The notes: generated from the sequence alone by a model not told the origin. Counted from the stretch's first letter, positions 46,976 to 59,181 are shown. The stretch: 64,000 bases of DNA from Polynucleobacter corsicus (GCF_018688255.1 NZ_CP061314.1:1-64000); one strand, 5' to 3'. Numbers and translations are program-made.

Positions 46976-49900
46976 ATGAAAGCATTGCTCGATTTATTTA
47001 AGCAAACGCAGGGTGATGAGCAGTTTGATGTCATCAAGATTGGTCTTGCATCCCCTGAGAAAATTCGCTCATGGTCTTTTGGCGAAGTACGCAAACCAGA
47101 AACCATCAACTACCGGACTTTTAAGCCCGAGCGTGATGGTTTGTTCTGCGCCAAGATTTTTGGACCAACTAAAGACTACGAGTGCTTATGCGGCAAGTAC
47201 AAGCGCTTAAAGTTCCGTGGCGTTATCTGTGAGAAGTGCGGCGTTGAAGTTACTCTCGCTAAGGTACGTCGTGAGCGCATGGGCCACATTGAGTTGGCAG
47301 CCCCTGTAGCGCACATCTGGTTCTTGAAGTCCTTGCCATCCCGTTTGGGCATGGTTCTCGATATGACATTGCGTGATATCGAGCGCGTTCTTTACTTCGA
47401 AGCATATGTAGTTGTTGATCCTGGTATGACTCCTGAAGGCGCGATGAAGCGTGGTCAGATCATGTCTGAAGACGAATACATTGCCAAGACTGAAGAGTAT
47501 GGTGACGGTGCATTTACTGCCATCATGGGCGCGGAAGGTATTCGCGATCTCTTGCGTTCGATTGATATCGACCGTGAAGTAGAGACCATTCGTGCCGACT
47601 TAAAAGCAACTGGTAGCGATGCCAAGATCAAGAAATACGCTAAGCGCTTAAAAGTGCTCGAGGCGTTCCAGACTTCAGGCATTAAGCCTGACTGGATGAT
47701 CATGGAAGTATTGCCAGTATTGCCGCCTGAATTGCGCCCATTGGTACCATTGGATGGCGGTCGCTTTGCTACTTCCGATTTGAACGACCTATATCGTCGA
47801 GTAATCAACCGTAATAATCGTTTAAAGCGTTTGTTAGAGTTGCGTGCACCAGAGATCATCGTTCGTAACGAAAAACGTATGTTGCAAGAAGCGGTTGACT
47901 CATTACTCGATAACGGTCGTCGCGGTAAGGCTATGACTGGCGCTAACAAGCGTCCGTTGAAGTCCTTGGCTGAGATGATTAAAGGTAAGAGCGGTCGTTT
48001 CCGTCAAAACTTGTTGGGTAAACGTGTTGACTACTCAGGTCGTTCAGTCATCGTGGTTGGCCCTACATTGAAATTGCATCAGTGCGGCTTGCCAAAATTA
48101 ATGGCCTTGGAATTGTTCAAGCCATTTATTTTCAACAAGCTTGAGACTTTGGGAATCGCAACTACTATTAAAGCTGCGAAGAAAGAAGTTGAAAGTCAGA
48201 CTCCAATCGTTTGGGACATTCTCGAAGAAGTGATTCGTGAACATCCAATCATGTTGAACCGTGCGCCTACATTGCACCGTCTCGGTATCCAGGCTTTCGA
48301 GCCAATGCTGATTGAAGGCAAGGCGATCCAATTGCACCCATTAGTCTGCGCGGCATTTAACGCCGACTTTGACGGTGACCAAATGGCGGTTCACGTTCCT
48401 TTGTCGCTCGAAGCGCAAATGGAAGCGCGTACATTGATGTTGGCATCGAACAACGTATTGTTCCCTGCTAACGGCGAACCATCGATCGTTCCTTCGCAGG
48501 ACGTGGTGTTGGGTCTGTATTACGCTACTCGTGACAAGATCAACGGAAAAGGCGAAGGTATGGTTTTCGCCAACATTACTGAAGTAATGCGTGCCTATGA
48601 TGCTGGCCAGGTTGAATTAGCCTCCCGCGTTGCTGTGCGTATTACCGAGTTTGAGATCGTGGACAAAAAGGCAGAGGGCGATGCCCGTTTTGCTGAGAAG
48701 ACTTCGATTTATCAAACTTCAGTTGGCCGTGCAATCTTGTCAGAAATCTTACCTAAGGGTATGACTTTTGAGGAAATCAATAAGCCTCTGAAGAAAAAAG
48801 AAATCTCACGCTTGATCAACACTTCATTCCGTAAGTGCGGTCTTCGTGAAACAGTGATTTTTGCTGACCGCCTCTTGCAGTCTGGTTTCCGCTTAGCGAC
48901 TAACGCCGGTATCTCGGTTGCGATCGACGATATGCTGATTCCTAGCTCTAAAGAGCGCATCATCACCGAAGCTTCTACTAAGGTTAAGGAATATGACAAG
49001 CAGTTCATGTCGGGTCTCGTAACCAATCAAGAGCGTTATAACAACGTGGTTGATATTTGGGGTGCTGCTGGTGACCAAGTTGGTAAAGCGATGATGGATG
49101 AGTTGTCACACGTTGACGTACTCGACCGTAACGGTAAAACTGTGCGTCAAGAATCTTTCAACTCTATCTACATGATGGCGGATTCTGGTGCGCGTGGATC
49201 TGCAGCGCAGATTCGTCAGTTGGCTGGTATGCGTGGTTTGATGGCGAAGCCTGATGGCTCCATTATTGAAACCCCAATTACTGCGAACTTCCGTGAAGGT
49301 TTGAACGTGTTGCAGTACTTCATCTCAACCCACGGCGCTCGTAAAGGTTTGGCTGATACCGCGTTGAAGACGGCAAACTCAGGTTATTTGACACGTCGTT
49401 TATGCGACGTAACTCAAGACCTCGTTGTCATTGAAGATGATTGTGGTGCAACTACCGGCGTCACAATGAAGGCTCTGGTTGAAGGCGGCGAAATTATTGA
49501 AGCATTGCGTGACCGCATTTTGGGTCGTGTATGTATCGATGACGTCGTTCATCCTGATACACAAGAAGTTATTGTTCCGCATGACACCTTGCTCGATGAA
49601 GATCACGTTGATCAAATCGTTTCCTTAGGTATCGATGAAGTTAAAGTTCGCACAGTATTGTCATGCTTAACTCGCTTTGGCTTGTGCGCTAAGTGCTACG
49701 GACGTGATTTAGGTCGCGGCGGTTTGGTGAACGTTGGTGAGGCGGTTGGTGTTATCGCTGCTCAGTCCATCGGTGAGCCAGGTACACAGTTGACTATGCG
49801 TACCTTCCACATTGGTGGAGCAGCGTCACGTGCATTGGTTGCAAGCAATATTGAAGCGAAGTCCAATGGTGCTTTGAAGTTCTCCGGCACGATGCGTGTT

Positions 49901-51238
49901 GTGAAGAATGCCAAGGGTGAGCAGATCGTGATTTCACGTTCTGGCGAAGCGGTGATCATTGACGATAACGGTCGTGAGCGTGAGCGTCATAAAGTGCCTT
50001 ACGGCGCAACACTCTTGTTTAAAGAAGATGCTGCAGTCAAGGCCGGCGCAAGTTTGGCAACATGGGATCCGTTAACACGTCCGATCATTTCTGAGTACGC
50101 TGGTATTGCTCGCTTTGACAACGTTGAAGAAGGCGTTACTGTAGCTAAGCAGGTTGACGAAGTAACCGGACTCTCCACTTTGGTGGTGATTGACGGTAAG
50201 CGTCGTAGTGCTGCTAGCAAAGGCGTTCGCCCAATGATCAACTTAGTTGATGCCAAGGGCGGCGAAGTGATGATTGCGGGTACAGATCACCCAGTAAACA
50301 TCGGTTTGCAAGTTGGCGCTTTGATTACTGTTAAAGATGGTCAAAAAGTTGAAGTTGGTGAAGTGTTGGCGCGTATTCCAATCGAATCACAGAAGACTCG
50401 CGACATTACCGGTGGTTTGCCACGCGTTGCTGAATTGTTCGAAGCGCGTTCACCAAAAGATGCTGCTGTATTGGCTAAAGTCACTGGAACTGTTTCCTTC
50501 GGTAAAGAAACCAAAGGTAAGCAACGTTTAGTGATTACTGATATGGATGGCGAAGCTAATGAATTCTTGATTCCTAAAGAGAAACAAGTTCTCGTTCATG
50601 ACGGCCAAGTTGTGAACAAGGGCGAGATGATTGTGGAAGGCCCTGCCGATCCACACGATATCTTGACACTCAGAGGTATTGAAGAGTTGGCGATTTACAT
50701 CGTGGACGAAGTTCAAGACGTTTACCGTTTGCAGGGCGTGAAGATTAATGACAAGCACATTGAAGTGATCGTGCGTCAAATGTTGCGTCGCGTGCAAATT
50801 ACTGATGGTGGGGATACTGCCTACATCACTGGTGAGCAAGTTGAGCGGTCTAAGTTGTATGACGCAAACGATGCTGTGATTGCCCAAGGTAAGCGCCCAG
50901 CTCAGTTCGAGAATGTGTTGCTCGGTATTACTAAGGCATCCTTGTCGACAGACAGCTTTATTTCAGCGGCTTCTTTCCAAGAAACCACCCGTGTATTGAC
51001 CGAAGCCGCGATTATGGGCAAGACCGATACACTCCGTGGCCTCAAGGAAAACGTCATTATTGGTCGCCTGATTCCTGCTGGTACCGGCTTGTCATATCGC
51101 CGTGCACGCAAGGTCAGAGAGCAATTCGAGCGTGATCGCGCTCAAATGATTGCCGCCGAAGAGGAAGCAATGGCTGATATGCCTGTAGAAATAGAGGCTG
51201 AAGTGATTGCTCCTGCTGGGGAGGCTGATCCAAGCTAA
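46976..51238 (+). CDS. rpoC: RNA polymerase subunit beta'
   Basis: 1420-aa subunit carrying the active-site magnesium motif NADFDGDQM (Asp464, Asp466, Asp468). The N-terminal zinc finger has [20 protein letters not shown], and the second zinc site [15 protein letters not shown] is near 900. ATG at 46976 lies 1 bp after the rpoB stop; a longer frame from 46949 would overlap rpoB. Ends in an acidic tail. A strong terminator follows. Confidence 0.98.
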   Translation: MKALLDLFKQTQGDEQFDVIKIGLASPEKIRSWSFGEVRKPETINYRTFKPERDGLFCAKIFGPTKDYECLCGKYKRLKFRGVICEKCGVEVTLAKVRRERMGHIELAAPVAHIWFLKSLPSRLGMVLDMTLRDIERVLYFEAYVVVDPGMTPEGAMKRGQIMSEDEYIAKTEEYGDGAFTAIMGAEGIRDLLRSIDIDREVETIRADLKATGSDAKIKKYAKRLKVLEAFQTSGIKPDWMIMEVLPVLPPELRPLVPLDGGRFATSDLNDLYRRVINRNNRLKRLLELRAPEIIVRNEKRMLQEAVDSLLDNGRRGKAMTGANKRPLKSLAEMIKGKSGRFRQNLLGKRVDYSGRSVIVVGPTLKLHQCGLPKLMALELFKPFIFNKLETLGIATTIKAAKKEVESQTPIVWDILEEVIREHPIMLNRAPTLHRLGIQAFEPMLIEGKAIQLHPLVCAAFNADFDGDQMAVHVPLSLEAQMEARTLMLASNNVLFPANGEPSIVPSQDVVLGLYYATRDKINGKGEGMVFANITEVMRAYDAGQVELASRVAVRITEFEIVDKKAEGDARFAEKTSIYQTSVGRAILSEILPKGMTFEEINKPLKKKEISRLINTSFRKCGLRETVIFADRLLQSGFRLATNAGISVAIDDMLIPSSKERIITEASTKVKEYDKQFMSGLVTNQERYNNVVDIWGAAGDQVGKAMMDELSHVDVLDRNGKTVRQESFNSIYMMADSGARGSAAQIRQLAGMRGLMAKPDGSIIETPITANFREGLNVLQYFISTHGARKGLADTALKTANSGYLTRRLCDVTQDLVVIEDDCGATTGVTMKALVEGGEIIEALRDRILGRVCIDDVVHPDTQEVIVPHDTLLDEDHVDQIVSLGIDEVKVRTVLSCLTRFGLCAKCYGRDLGRGGLVNVGEAVGVIAAQSIGEPGTQLTMRTFHIGGAASRALVASNIEAKSNGALKFSGTMRVVKNAKGEQIVISRSGEAVIIDDNGRERERHKVPYGATLLFKEDAAVKAGASLATWDPLTRPIISEYAGIARFDNVEEGVTVAKQVDEVTGLSTLVVIDGKRRSAASKGVRPMINLVDAKGGEVMIAGTDHPVNIGLQVGALITVKDGQKVEVGEVLARIPIESQKTRDITGGLPRVAELFEARSPKDAAVLAKVTGTVSFGKETKGKQRLVITDMDGEANEFLIPKEKQVLVHDGQVVNKGEMIVEGPADPHDILTLRGIEELAIYIVDEVQDVYRLQGVKINDKHIEVIVRQMLRRVQITDGGDTAYITGEQVERSKLYDANDAVIAQGKRPAQFENVLLGITKASLSTDSFISAASFQETTRVLTEAAIMGKTDTLRGLKENVIIGRLIPAGTGLSYRRARKVREQFERDRAQMIAAEEEAMADMPVEIEAEVIAPAGEADPS

Positions 51239-51248
51239 TTTGGTAATT

Positions 51249-51272
51249 CTGGCCATAAATGGCCAGTTTTTT
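51249..51272 (+). terminator. rpoBC operon terminator
   Basis: 8-bp stem CTGGCCAT/ATGGCCAG around AA, followed by TTTTTT; 10 bp after the rpoC stop. Confidence 0.85.
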
Positions 51273-51282
51273 CCCCATTTGG

Positions 51283-51311
51283 TTGACGGAAAAGGCTGGC
51301 CAAGCTAGAAT
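51283..51311 (+). promoter_or_regulatory. Predicted promoter of the rpsL-rpsG-fusA-tuf operon
   Basis: TTGACG (51283-51288), 17-bp spacer, TAGAAT (51306-51311). Directly after the rpoC terminator and about 105 bp before rpsL. The GTTGACGGA block is shared with the rRNA promoter at 31985. Near-consensus, so strong expression is likely. Confidence 0.8.
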
Positions 51312-51415
51312 GCTGAGTTCTACTGATTCAGAAGAGGGTCTTTTTGACCTAGAATTTATCTAAGTCATTGATTTTCTTGAAGAAAGCAACAAAGAAGTAC
51401 TAACCGAGCTATTTT

Positions 51416-51796
51416 ATGCCAACAATTAATCAATTATTACGTAAGCCAAGAACACGGCTGACCGTTAAAAGTAAGAGCCCTGCGCTGCAAAACAGCCCGC
51501 AGCGCCGTGGTGTATGTACACGTGTGTACACAACCACTCCTAAGAAGCCTAACTCTGCTCTACGTAAAGTAGCTAAAGTTCGCTTAACCAATGGTTTTGA
51601 AGTCATTTCATACATTGGTGGTGAAGGCCATAACCTCCAGGAACACTCAGTCGTGTTGATCCGCGGTGGTCGTGTAAAGGATTTGCCTGGTGTTCGTTAC
51701 CACATCGTTCGTGGCTCACTTGACTTGCAAGGTGTTAAAGACCGTAAGCAGTCACGTTCCAAGTACGGTGCTAAGCGCGCTAAGAAAGCTGCTTAA
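51416..51796 (+). CDS. rpsL: 30S ribosomal protein S12
   Basis: 126 aa, in the decoding centre. Highly conserved [19 protein letters not shown] and [17 protein letters not shown]. Lys43 and Lys88, the classic streptomycin-resistance positions, are wild type. First gene of the str operon, after a 105-bp leader. Confidence 0.98.
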   Translation: MPTINQLLRKPRTRLTVKSKSPALQNSPQRRGVCTRVYTTTPKKPNSALRKVAKVRLTNGFEVISYIGGEGHNLQEHSVVLIRGGRVKDLPGVRYHIVRGSLDLQGVKDRKQSRSKYGAKRAKKAA

Positions 51797-51866
51797 TTTT
51801 TAAGAATTAAGTAGTAGTTGTTTTTGTATTAAGTCATTGTTTGTCAGACTCAAAAGACAAGTAAGT

Positions 51867-51919
51867 GGTTGTTCCGTTTAGAAGTTGATGTATTTCAATA
51901 GCTAAATAGTAGAACAACC
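51867..51919 (+). promoter_or_regulatory. Stem-forming inverted repeat in the rpsL-rpsG spacer
   Basis: GGTTGTTC (51867-51874) and GAACAACC (51912-51919) can pair over a 37-nt loop, 50 bp before rpsG. In E. coli, S7 binds the rpsL-rpsG intercistronic RNA for feedback; this structure is in the right place. Function inferred. Confidence 0.45.
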
Positions 51920-51969
51920 GGAGCGGGTGTTCCATGTAGACCACCCCTAACTGAACTGAAGGAGTTGTT

Positions 51970-52440
51970 ATGCCACGTCGTCGTGAAGTTCCCAAACGGG
52001 AAATCCTGCCTGATCCAAAATTTGGCAATGTAGAAGTAGCAAAATTCATGAACGTCCTCATGTTGGACGGCAAGAAATCGGTTGCAGAGCGTATCGTTTA
52101 CGGTGCCTTTGATCATATCGAGAAAAAAGCAAACAAAGAACCACTCGAAATTTTCTCAACAGCTATGGGCAACGTTAAGCCAATGGTTGAGGTGAAGAGC
52201 CGTCGTGTTGGTGGTGCTAACTACCAGGTTCCTGTTGAAGTTCGCCCATCACGCCGTTCTGCTTTGGCAATGCGCTGGGTGCGCGAAGCCGCTAAAAAGC
52301 GCGGTGAAAAATCTATGGCTCAACGTTTGGCCAACGAACTATTAGAAGCTGCAGAAGGTCGCGGCGGAGCAATGAAGAAGCGTGAAGAAGTTCACCGTAT
52401 GGCAGAAGCTAATAAAGCTTTCTCACATTTCCGCTTCTAA
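51970..52440 (+). CDS. rpsG: 30S ribosomal protein S7
   Basis: 156 aa, organises the 16S 3' domain. [19 protein letters not shown] start, [20 protein letters not shown] and the C-terminal [20 protein letters not shown] are typical. GAAGGAG precedes the ATG. Confidence 0.98.
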   Translation: MPRRREVPKREILPDPKFGNVEVAKFMNVLMLDGKKSVAERIVYGAFDHIEKKANKEPLEIFSTAMGNVKPMVEVKSRRVGGANYQVPVEVRPSRRSALAMRWVREAAKKRGEKSMAQRLANELLEAAEGRGGAMKKREEVHRMAEANKAFSHFRF

Positions 52441-52467
52441 TCGCACAGCAAAGAAAAGGTACCAACA

Positions 52468-54570
52468 GTGGCACGTAAAACCCCTATCGAAAGATACCGC
52501 AACATCGGTATTTCTGCGCATATTGACGCAGGCAAAACAACAACAACAGAACGTGTTTTGTTCTACACCGGTGTTAATCACAAAATTGGTGAAGTACATG
52601 ATGGCGCTGCAACCATGGACTGGATGGAGCAAGAGCAAGAGCGTGGTATCACGATTACTTCTGCTGCTACTACAACATTCTGGAAGGGCATGGCCGGCAA
52701 TTTTCCAGAGCACCGCATCAATATTATTGATACTCCAGGACACGTAGACTTCACGATTGAAGTTGAGCGTTCAATGCGCGTTTTGGATGGCGCTTGCATG
52801 GTTTACTGTGCGGTAGGTGGTGTACAGCCACAATCTGAAACTGTTTGGCGTCAAGCTAATAAGTATCAAGTCCCACGTTTAGCATTCGTTAACAAGATGG
52901 ATCGTACTGGCGCGAATTTCTTCAAGGTCTATGACCAGATGAAATTGCGCTTGAAGGCTAACCCTATCTTGATCCAGATTCCTATCGGCGCTGAAGAAAA
53001 CTTCAAAGGCGTTGTGGACTTGGTCAAAATGAAGGCCATCTATTGGGATGAGGAATCACAAGGTACTAAATTTACCTACGAAGAAATTCCTGCTGAGTTG
53101 CAAGCATCCGCTGAAGAGTGGCGTGAGAAGTTGCTTGAAGCCGCCGCTGAAAGCTCAGAAGAGTTGATGGAAAAATACCTTGGTGGTGACGCATTGACCG
53201 AGGAAGAAATTAAAACAGCATTGCGTCAACGCACAATTGCCAATGAAATCATTCCAATGATGTGTGGAACTGCTTTCAAAAATAAAGGTGTTCAGGCGAT
53301 GTTGGACGCAGTAGTTGAATTGTTGCCATCACCATTAGATGTTCCGCCAGTTCCTTGTGAATTGGAAGACGGCACACCTACAACACGTAGAGCGGCTGAT
53401 GATGAGAAATTCTCAGCATTGGCATTTAAGATCATGACTGACCCATTTGTTGGCCAGCTCATCTTCTTCCGTGTTTACTCGGGCGTAATGAAATCTGGCG
53501 ACACGATCTACAACCCAATCAAGGGCAAGAAAGAGCGTGTTGGCCGCTTGTTGCAGATGCATGCAAACGAACGTGAAGAAATTAAAGAAGTATTTGCAGG
53601 TGATATCGCAGCTGCAGTTGGCCTAAAAGACGCAACTACTGGCGAAACATTGTGTGATCCAGATGGCATCGTGATTTTAGAGCGCATGGTGTTCCCAGAG
53701 CCAGTGATCTCACAAGCAGTTGAGCCAAAGACAAAACCAGACCAAGAAAAAATGGGTCTAGCTTTGAATCGTTTGGCGCAAGAAGATCCATCATTCCGCG
53801 TGAAGACAGACGAAGAGTCTGGCCAAACTATTATTTCTGGAATGGGCGAGCTCCATTTGGAAATTCTGGTTGACCGTATGCGTCGTGAGTTTGGTGTTGA
53901 GGCAACTGTTGGTAAGCCACAAGTTGCTTATCGCGAAACTATTCGTAAGGTTTGCGAAGAAGTTGAAGGTAAATTTGTTAAGCAGTCTGGTGGTCGTGGT
54001 CAGTATGGTCACGTTGTGCTCAAACTTGAGCCACAAGAGCCAGGCAAAGGTTTCCAATTCGTTGACGCTATTAAGGGCGGTGTAGTTCCACGTGAATACA
54101 TCCCTGCAGTAGAAAAAGGAATTATCGAAACTTTGAACTCCGGTATTTTGGCTGGCTATCCAGTCGTCGATATCAAAGCGACATTGTTCTTCGGTTCATA
54201 CCATGACGTTGACTCCAACGAAAACGCATTTAAGATGGCGGGCTCGATGGCATTCAAAGACGGTATGCGCAAAGCATCACCTGTGTTGCTTGAACCAATG
54301 ATGGCTGTTGAAGTTGAAACACCAGAAGATTTCATGGGTAACGTAATGGGCGACCTCTCATCACGTCGCGGTATTTTGCAAGGTATGGATGACATTCCAG
54401 GGGGCGGTAAGATCGTTCGCGCTGAAGTGCCATTGGCAGAGATGTTTGGTTATTCAACTGGCTTGCGCTCGTTGACCCAAGGTCGCGCTACCTACACCAT
54501 GGAATTTAAGCATTATTCCGAAGCACCTAAGAACGTTGCTGAAGCAGTTATGGCTGCTAAAGCGAAGTAA
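52468..54570 (+). CDS. fusA: Elongation factor G
   Basis: Translocase GTPase, 700 aa. P-loop AHIDAGKTT at 17-25, switch [27 protein letters not shown], and domain IV with GGRGQYGHV, which enters the decoding site. GTG start. Followed by tuf copy 2 in 50 bp, the standard str operon. Confidence 0.98.
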   Translation: MARKTPIERYRNIGISAHIDAGKTTTTERVLFYTGVNHKIGEVHDGAATMDWMEQEQERGITITSAATTTFWKGMAGNFPEHRINIIDTPGHVDFTIEVERSMRVLDGACMVYCAVGGVQPQSETVWRQANKYQVPRLAFVNKMDRTGANFFKVYDQMKLRLKANPILIQIPIGAEENFKGVVDLVKMKAIYWDEESQGTKFTYEEIPAELQASAEEWREKLLEAAAESSEELMEKYLGGDALTEEEIKTALRQRTIANEIIPMMCGTAFKNKGVQAMLDAVVELLPSPLDVPPVPCELEDGTPTTRRAADDEKFSALAFKIMTDPFVGQLIFFRVYSGVMKSGDTIYNPIKGKKERVGRLLQMHANEREEIKEVFAGDIAAAVGLKDATTGETLCDPDGIVILERMVFPEPVISQAVEPKTKPDQEKMGLALNRLAQEDPSFRVKTDEESGQTIISGMGELHLEILVDRMRREFGVEATVGKPQVAYRETIRKVCEEVEGKFVKQSGGRGQYGHVVLKLEPQEPGKGFQFVDAIKGGVVPREYIPAVEKGIIETLNSGILAGYPVVDIKATLFFGSYHDVDSNENAFKMAGSMAFKDGMRKASPVLLEPMMAVEVETPEDFMGNVMGDLSSRRGILQGMDDIPGGGKIVRAEVPLAEMFGYSTGLRSLTQGRATYTMEFKHYSEAPKNVAEAVMAAKAK

Positions 54571-54620
54571 TTTATCCACATTATTTTGAATATTGACTAG
54601 CTAAGAAGGCAGACAAAAAA

Positions 54621-55811
54621 ATGGCAAAAGAAAAGTTTGAGCGGACAAAACCGCACGTAAACGTTGGCACAATCGGTCACGTTGACCACGGTAAAACTAC
54701 CTTGACAGCAGCAATTGCAACCGTGCTTTCTAAAGCATTCGGTGGCGAAGCAAAAGCATACGATCAGATCGATGCTGCTCCAGAAGAAAAAGCACGCGGT
54801 ATTACGATTAATACAGCGCACGTTGAGTATGAGACTGCAAATCGCCACTACGCTCACGTCGATTGCCCAGGACATGCTGACTACGTTAAGAACATGATTA
54901 CTGGCGCAGCTCAGATGGACGGCGCTATTTTGGTTTGCTCTGCAGCTGACGGCCCAATGCCACAAACGCGTGAGCACATCCTCTTGGCACGCCAAGTAGG
55001 TGTTCCTTACATCGTGGTGTTTTTGAACAAATGCGATATGGTTGACGATGCTGAATTGTTAGAGCTAGTTGAAATGGAAGTGCGTGAGCTTTTATCTAAG
55101 TACGACTTCCCAGGCGATGACACTCCAATCATTCAAGGTTCTGCTAAGTTAGCGCTTGAAGGTGACGAAGGCCCAATGGGCAAAGAAGCTATCATGAAAT
55201 TAGCTGAAGCATTAGATACTTACATCCCAACTCCAGAGCGTGCTATTGACGGTGCGTTCTTGATGCCAGTAGAGGACGTGTTCTCTATCTCCGGTCGCGG
55301 TACTGTTGTTACAGGCCGTATCGAGCGCGGTATCGTTAAGGTTGGTGAAGAGATTGAAATCATTGGTATCAAGCCAACCCTCAAGACCACTTGTACTGGT
55401 GTTGAAATGTTCCGCAAATTGCTCGACCAAGGTCAAGCAGGCGATAACGTCGGTATCTTGTTACGCGGTACAAAACGTGAAGAAGTTGAGCGCGGCCAAG
55501 TATTGGCTAAGCCAGGTTCAATCACCCCACATACTCACTTTACAGCCGAGGTTTATATCTTGGGTAAAGATGAAGGTGGTCGTCATACACCATTCTTTAA
55601 CAACTATCGTCCCCAGTTTTACTTCCGTACTACGGACGTAACAGGTTCAATCGAGTTGCCAAAAGACAAAGAAATGGTCATGCCTGGTGATAACGTAACC
55701 ATCACAGTAAAACTCATCGCCCCAATCGCGATGGAAGAAGGTTTGCGTTTTGCGATCCGTGAAGGTGGCCGTACTGTTGGCGCCGGTGTGGTTGCAAAGA
55801 TTTTGGCTTAA
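54621..55811 (+). CDS. tuf: Elongation factor Tu, copy 2
   Basis: Identical at protein level to the copy at 37806 and apparently at DNA level across the gene. It sits 16,815 bp downstream in the same orientation. Here it ends the str operon after fusA. The short matching flanks (GGCAGACAAAAA, TAATAGATTTA) mark the limits of homogenisation. Both copies are full-length and should both work. Confidence 0.98.
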   Translation: MAKEKFERTKPHVNVGTIGHVDHGKTTLTAAIATVLSKAFGGEAKAYDQIDAAPEEKARGITINTAHVEYETANRHYAHVDCPGHADYVKNMITGAAQMDGAILVCSAADGPMPQTREHILLARQVGVPYIVVFLNKCDMVDDAELLELVEMEVRELLSKYDFPGDDTPIIQGSAKLALEGDEGPMGKEAIMKLAEALDTYIPTPERAIDGAFLMPVEDVFSISGRGTVVTGRIERGIVKVGEEIEIIGIKPTLKTTCTGVEMFRKLLDQGQAGDNVGILLRGTKREEVERGQVLAKPGSITPHTHFTAEVYILGKDEGGRHTPFFNNYRPQFYFRTTDVTGSIELPKDKEMVMPGDNVTITVKLIAPIAMEEGLRFAIREGGRTVGAGVVAKILA

Positions 55812-55857
55812 TAGATTTAAAGCGGTAGAAGTAAATATTATTTAGCGGTTTGCTAAC

Positions 55858-55886
55858 CGGTGACATCAGTGCTGCTGATGTCACCG
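55858..55886 (+). promoter_or_regulatory. Stable hairpin in the tuf-rpsJ spacer
   Basis: 12-bp stem, CGGTGACATCAG with its exact complement, over a 5-nt loop TGCTG. No U-tract follows, so it is unlikely to be a plain terminator. In E. coli L4 controls the S10 operon through a leader hairpin; this may be an equivalent, or an RNase III site. Confidence 0.5.
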
Positions 55887-55937
55887 AGCTCTTTAGAAAT
55901 ATAACGTGGCAGCACCACAACGCTCTTTGGAATTAAT

Positions 55938-56249
55938 ATGCAAAACCAAAAAATTCGTATTCGTCTTAAAGCATTTGATTACCGTTTGATCGACCAGTCT
56001 GCAGCTGAAATCGTTGATACAGCTAAGCGTACTGGTGCAGTTGTTAAGGGTCCAGTACCTTTGCCAACACGTATCGAGCGCTTTGACATTCTGCGTTCAC
56101 CACACGTTAACAAGACATCACGTGACCAGTTAGAGATTCGTACCCATCTGCGTTTGATGGATATCGTTGATCCTACAGAGAAAACTGTTGATGCCTTGAT
56201 GAAATTAGACTTGCCAGCAGGTGTGGACGTCGAAATTAAGTTGCAGTAA
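55938..56249 (+). CDS. rpsJ: 30S ribosomal protein S10 (NusE)
   Basis: 103 aa as in E. coli; also pairs with NusB on boxA RNA and contacts NusG. Typical [21 protein letters not shown] and [18 protein letters not shown]. Separated from rplC by a 190-bp spacer with its own hairpin and promoter, unlike E. coli, where the genes are closely spaced. Confidence 0.98.
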   Translation: MQNQKIRIRLKAFDYRLIDQSAAEIVDTAKRTGAVVKGPVPLPTRIERFDILRSPHVNKTSRDQLEIRTHLRLMDIVDPTEKTVDALMKLDLPAGVDVEIKLQ

Positions 56250-56258
56250 GTTAGTATT

Positions 56259-56284
56259 TCCGGTCTTGGCGCTTGCCAAGACTG
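56259..56284 (+). terminator. Hairpin between rpsJ and rplC (possible terminator or attenuator)
   Basis: CCGGTCTTGGC / GCCAAGACTGG with a short GCTT loop at about 56260-56285. Only a weak run of T follows (ACTTTC), so termination would be partial. Its 3' arm contains the TTGCCA used as -35 by the next predicted promoter. Confidence 0.5.
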
Positions 56285-56301
56285 GACTTTCGGGATAGAA
56301 T
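56273..56301 (+). promoter_or_regulatory. Predicted promoter of rplC
   Basis: TTGCCA (56273-56278), 17-bp spacer, TAGAAT (56296-56301), followed 5 bp later by GGCTTC. Five of six -35 bases and five of six -10 bases match. The -35 lies inside the preceding hairpin. Leader about 140 nt before rplC. Confidence 0.7.
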
Positions 56302-56446
56302 CTAAGGCTTCGCTCAATTATTTGGGCGGATATTCAGGTTTAATCAGCATTAAAAACGTTGTAACTTATTGATTTAGAAGTACTTTTACTTGTAAATCAC
56401 TTAAATTAATTTTGCCGACCAATCGAAGTCGGCGTGGAGCATGAAT

Positions 56447-57103
56447 ATGAGCTTAGGCTTAATCGGTCGCAAGATCGGCATGACCCGTCTATTTACGGAC
56501 GAAGGGGAAGCAATTCCTGTCACCGTAATTGACGTGAGCGACAACAGAATCGCTCAAATCAAGACCCAGGCAACTGATGGCTATGATGCTATCCAGTTGG
56601 CACATGGCACACGTAGAGCTACTCGCGTTACCAAAGCAATGGCTGGTCACTTCGCCAAAGCAGGAGTGATGGCTGGTAATGGTCTCAACGAATTCCAATT
56701 AGATGCTGCAAAAATCGCAGAAATGACACCAGGACAAGTAATTCCTGCTGACACTGCATTTGCTGCTGGCCAAAAAGTGGATGTACAAGGTGTAACGATT
56801 GGTAAAGGCTACGCCGGTACCATCAAGCGTCACCACTTCGCTTCAGGTCGCGCGTCACACGGTAATTCACGCTCACACAACGTGCCGGGTTCTATCGGTA
56901 TGGCGCAGGATCCAGGCCGTGTTTTCCCAGGTAAGCGCATGACTGGCCACCTTGGTGATGAGACACGTACTGTACAAAATTTAGTCATCGCACGCATTGA
57001 TGCAGAACGCAATCTCATCATGGTTAAAGGCGCTATTCCAGGTGCCCCAGGCGGTAAAGTGATTGTTACTCCAGCGGTGAAGACACCGTTGAAGAAGAAA
57101 TAA
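56447..57103 (+). CDS. rplC: 50S ribosomal protein L3
   Basis: Early 50S assembly protein. [27 protein letters not shown] and the loop [28 protein letters not shown] near the peptidyl transferase centre are diagnostic. ATG at 56447 is preferred to 56441 since GGAG at 56434-56437 is 9 bases away rather than 3. Length 218 aa (E. coli 209). Confidence 0.96.
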   Translation: MSLGLIGRKIGMTRLFTDEGEAIPVTVIDVSDNRIAQIKTQATDGYDAIQLAHGTRRATRVTKAMAGHFAKAGVMAGNGLNEFQLDAAKIAEMTPGQVIPADTAFAAGQKVDVQGVTIGKGYAGTIKRHHFASGRASHGNSRSHNVPGSIGMAQDPGRVFPGKRMTGHLGDETRTVQNLVIARIDAERNLIMVKGAIPGAPGGKVIVTPAVKTPLKKK

Positions 57104-57114
57104 GGAGAGCGAAT

Positions 57115-57735
57115 ATGGAACTTAAGCTTCTCCAAGATAACGGAACTTTAGGCGCAGGCGTTCAAGCCTCACCAGAAGTATTCGAGCGCGAATATAACGA
57201 AGCATTGGTACACCAAGTTGTTGTGGCTTACCAAGCAAATGCACGTAGCGGTAACCGTGCACAAAAAGACCGTGAGCAAGTTAAGCACACCACCAAAAAA
57301 CCTTGGCGTCAAAAAGGTACTGGTCGTGCACGTGCTGGTATGAGCTCTTCCCCGCTGTGGCGTGGAGGTGGTCGTATATTCCCGAATTCACCTGAAGAAA
57401 ATTTCAGCCAAAAAGTAAACAAGAAAATGTACCGCGCTGGTATGAGATCTATTTTGTCTCAGTTAGCTCGCGAAGGTCGTTTGAATGTTGTTGACCAATT
57501 TACTCTTGATGCTCCAAAGACTAAAGTTTTAGCTGACAAAGTTAAAGCAATGGGATTGGATTCAGTCTTGATCATTGTTGATCAGGTTAGCGAGAATTTG
57601 TACTTGGCATCACGCAATCTGCATAAGGTTGCTGTATGTGAGCCACAGCACGCTGATCCATTAGCTTTAGTTCAATACAAAAAAGTATTGGTAAGCAAAG
57701 CAGCGATCGCAAAAATTGAGGAGTTGCTGAAATGA
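57115..57735 (+). CDS. rplD: 50S ribosomal protein L4
   Basis: 206 aa, lines the exit tunnel and in E. coli regulates the S10 operon. Conserved [26 protein letters not shown] and the internal [16 protein letters not shown]. Its stop overlaps the rplW start by 4 bp. Confidence 0.97.
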   Translation: MELKLLQDNGTLGAGVQASPEVFEREYNEALVHQVVVAYQANARSGNRAQKDREQVKHTTKKPWRQKGTGRARAGMSSSPLWRGGGRIFPNSPEENFSQKVNKKMYRAGMRSILSQLAREGRLNVVDQFTLDAPKTKVLADKVKAMGLDSVLIIVDQVSENLYLASRNLHKVAVCEPQHADPLALVQYKKVLVSKAAIAKIEELLK

Positions 57736-58046
57736 GCCAAGTCCGTAAAAACGATCACAGCTTGATGAAGGTTCTGCTTGGACCGGTTATCTCTGAAAAA
57801 GCAACTATGGTTGCAGAGAAAAACGAACAAGTGGTATTTCAAGTTACACGCGACGCCAATAAGAGCGATGTGAAACAAGCAGTTGAGTTGCTCTTTAAAG
57901 TGCAAGTTGACTCTGTTCAAATCGTAAATCAAAAAGGTAAGCCAAAGCGCTATGGCCGTTTTGAGGGTCGTCGTGACCACACTAAGAAGGCCTACGTTAG
58001 CTTGAAGCCAGGTCAAGAAATTAACTTTGAAGCGGAGGCGAATTAA
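57732..58046 (+). CDS. rplW: 50S ribosomal protein L23
   Basis: 104 aa, at the tunnel exit where SRP and trigger factor bind. [17 protein letters not shown] and [22 protein letters not shown]. The ATG overlaps the rplD stop (ATGA); rplB starts 2 bp after its stop. Confidence 0.96.
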   Translation: MSQVRKNDHSLMKVLLGPVISEKATMVAEKNEQVVFQVTRDANKSDVKQAVELLFKVQVDSVQIVNQKGKPKRYGRFEGRRDHTKKAYVSLKPGQEINFEAEAN

Positions 58047-58048
58047 TC

Positions 58049-58879
58049 ATGCCTTTGATGAAGACAAAACCGACCTCACCAGGTCGTCGCTCAATGGTCA
58101 AGGTGGTCAATCCTGACCTGCATAAAGGTAAACCTTTTGCAGCGTTGGTAGAGCCACAGTTCCAAAAAGCAGGTCGTAACAATAATGGTCACATCACTAC
58201 CCGTCATAAAGGTGGTGGTCATAAGCATCACTATCGTGTTGTTGATTTCAAACGCAACGACAAAGATGGTATTCCGGCAAAAGTAGAGCGCTTGGAATAC
58301 GATCCAAACCGCAGTGCGAATATCGCATTGATCGTGTTTGCAGATGGTGAGCGTCGTTACATTCTTGCTGCAAAAGGCATGACTGTTGGTCAGCCATTGA
58401 TGAGCGGCTCTGAAGCCCCAATCAAGTCTGGTAACAACTTGCCAATTCGCAACATTCCAGTTGGTAGCACCATTCATTGCGTAGAAATGTTGCCGGGTAA
58501 AGGTGCTCAAATTGCACGTTCAGCCGGTGGTTCTGCAGTGTTATTGGCTCGTGAAGGCGTATACGCTCAGGTGCGCTTGCGCTCTGGTGAAGTACGTCGT
58601 ATTTTGATCGAGTGTCGTGCCACTATTGGTGAAGTTGGTAATGAAGAGCACAGCTTGCGCGTTATTGGTAAAGCTGGTGCAAATCGCTGGCGCGGTATTC
58701 GCCCAACCGTTCGCGGTGTGGCAATGAACCCAGTAGATCACCCACACGGTGGTGGTGAAGGTAGAACTGGCGAAGGCCGTGTACCTGTCTCCCCATGGGG
58801 CACACCAACCAAAGGTTATCGTACACGTCGCAATAAGCGTACAACTTCGATGATCGTTCAACGTCGTCAAAAACGTTAA
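58049..58879 (+). CDS. rplB: 50S ribosomal protein L2
   Basis: 276 aa, needed for subunit association and peptidyl transfer. [19 protein letters not shown] and the catalytic-site loop [16 protein letters not shown], with the conserved His, are present. Confidence 0.98.
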   Translation: MPLMKTKPTSPGRRSMVKVVNPDLHKGKPFAALVEPQFQKAGRNNNGHITTRHKGGGHKHHYRVVDFKRNDKDGIPAKVERLEYDPNRSANIALIVFADGERRYILAAKGMTVGQPLMSGSEAPIKSGNNLPIRNIPVGSTIHCVEMLPGKGAQIARSAGGSAVLLAREGVYAQVRLRSGEVRRILIECRATIGEVGNEEHSLRVIGKAGANRWRGIRPTVRGVAMNPVDHPHGGGEGRTGEGRVPVSPWGTPTKGYRTRRNKRTTSMIVQRRQKR

Positions 58880-58898
58880 GCGATAAGGATAAATAGAT

Positions 58899-59177
58899 AT
58901 GACACGTTCAGCTAAAAAAGGCCCATTTTGCGAAGCCAGCTTAGTAAATAAAGTTGAAGTCGCACAAGCCAACAAAGACAAAAAGCCGATCAAAACTTGG
59001 TCACGCCGTTCAACAATCCTCCCAGACTTTATTGGTCTGACGATTGCTGTACATAACGGTCGTCAACACGTTCCGGTATATGTATCAGAAAACATGGTGG
59101 GTCATAAGTTAGGCGAATTTGCCTTGACCCGTACTTTCAAAGGTCACGCTGCTGACAAGAAAGTAACGAAGAAGTAA
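58899..59177 (+). CDS. rpsS: 30S ribosomal protein S19
   Basis: 92 aa. [43 protein letters not shown] and [16 protein letters not shown] are characteristic. 19 bp after rplB. Confidence 0.98.
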   Translation: MTRSAKKGPFCEASLVNKVEVAQANKDKKPIKTWSRRSTILPDFIGLTIAVHNGRQHVPVYVSENMVGHKLGEFALTRTFKGHAADKKVTKK

Positions 59178-59181
59178 GGGG

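Noticed and set aside
37806..55811. Tuf copies considered as ends of a composite mobile element
   Set aside because: The intervening genes are the standard rpoBC and str clusters; no transposase, target duplication or terminal inverted repeats seen.
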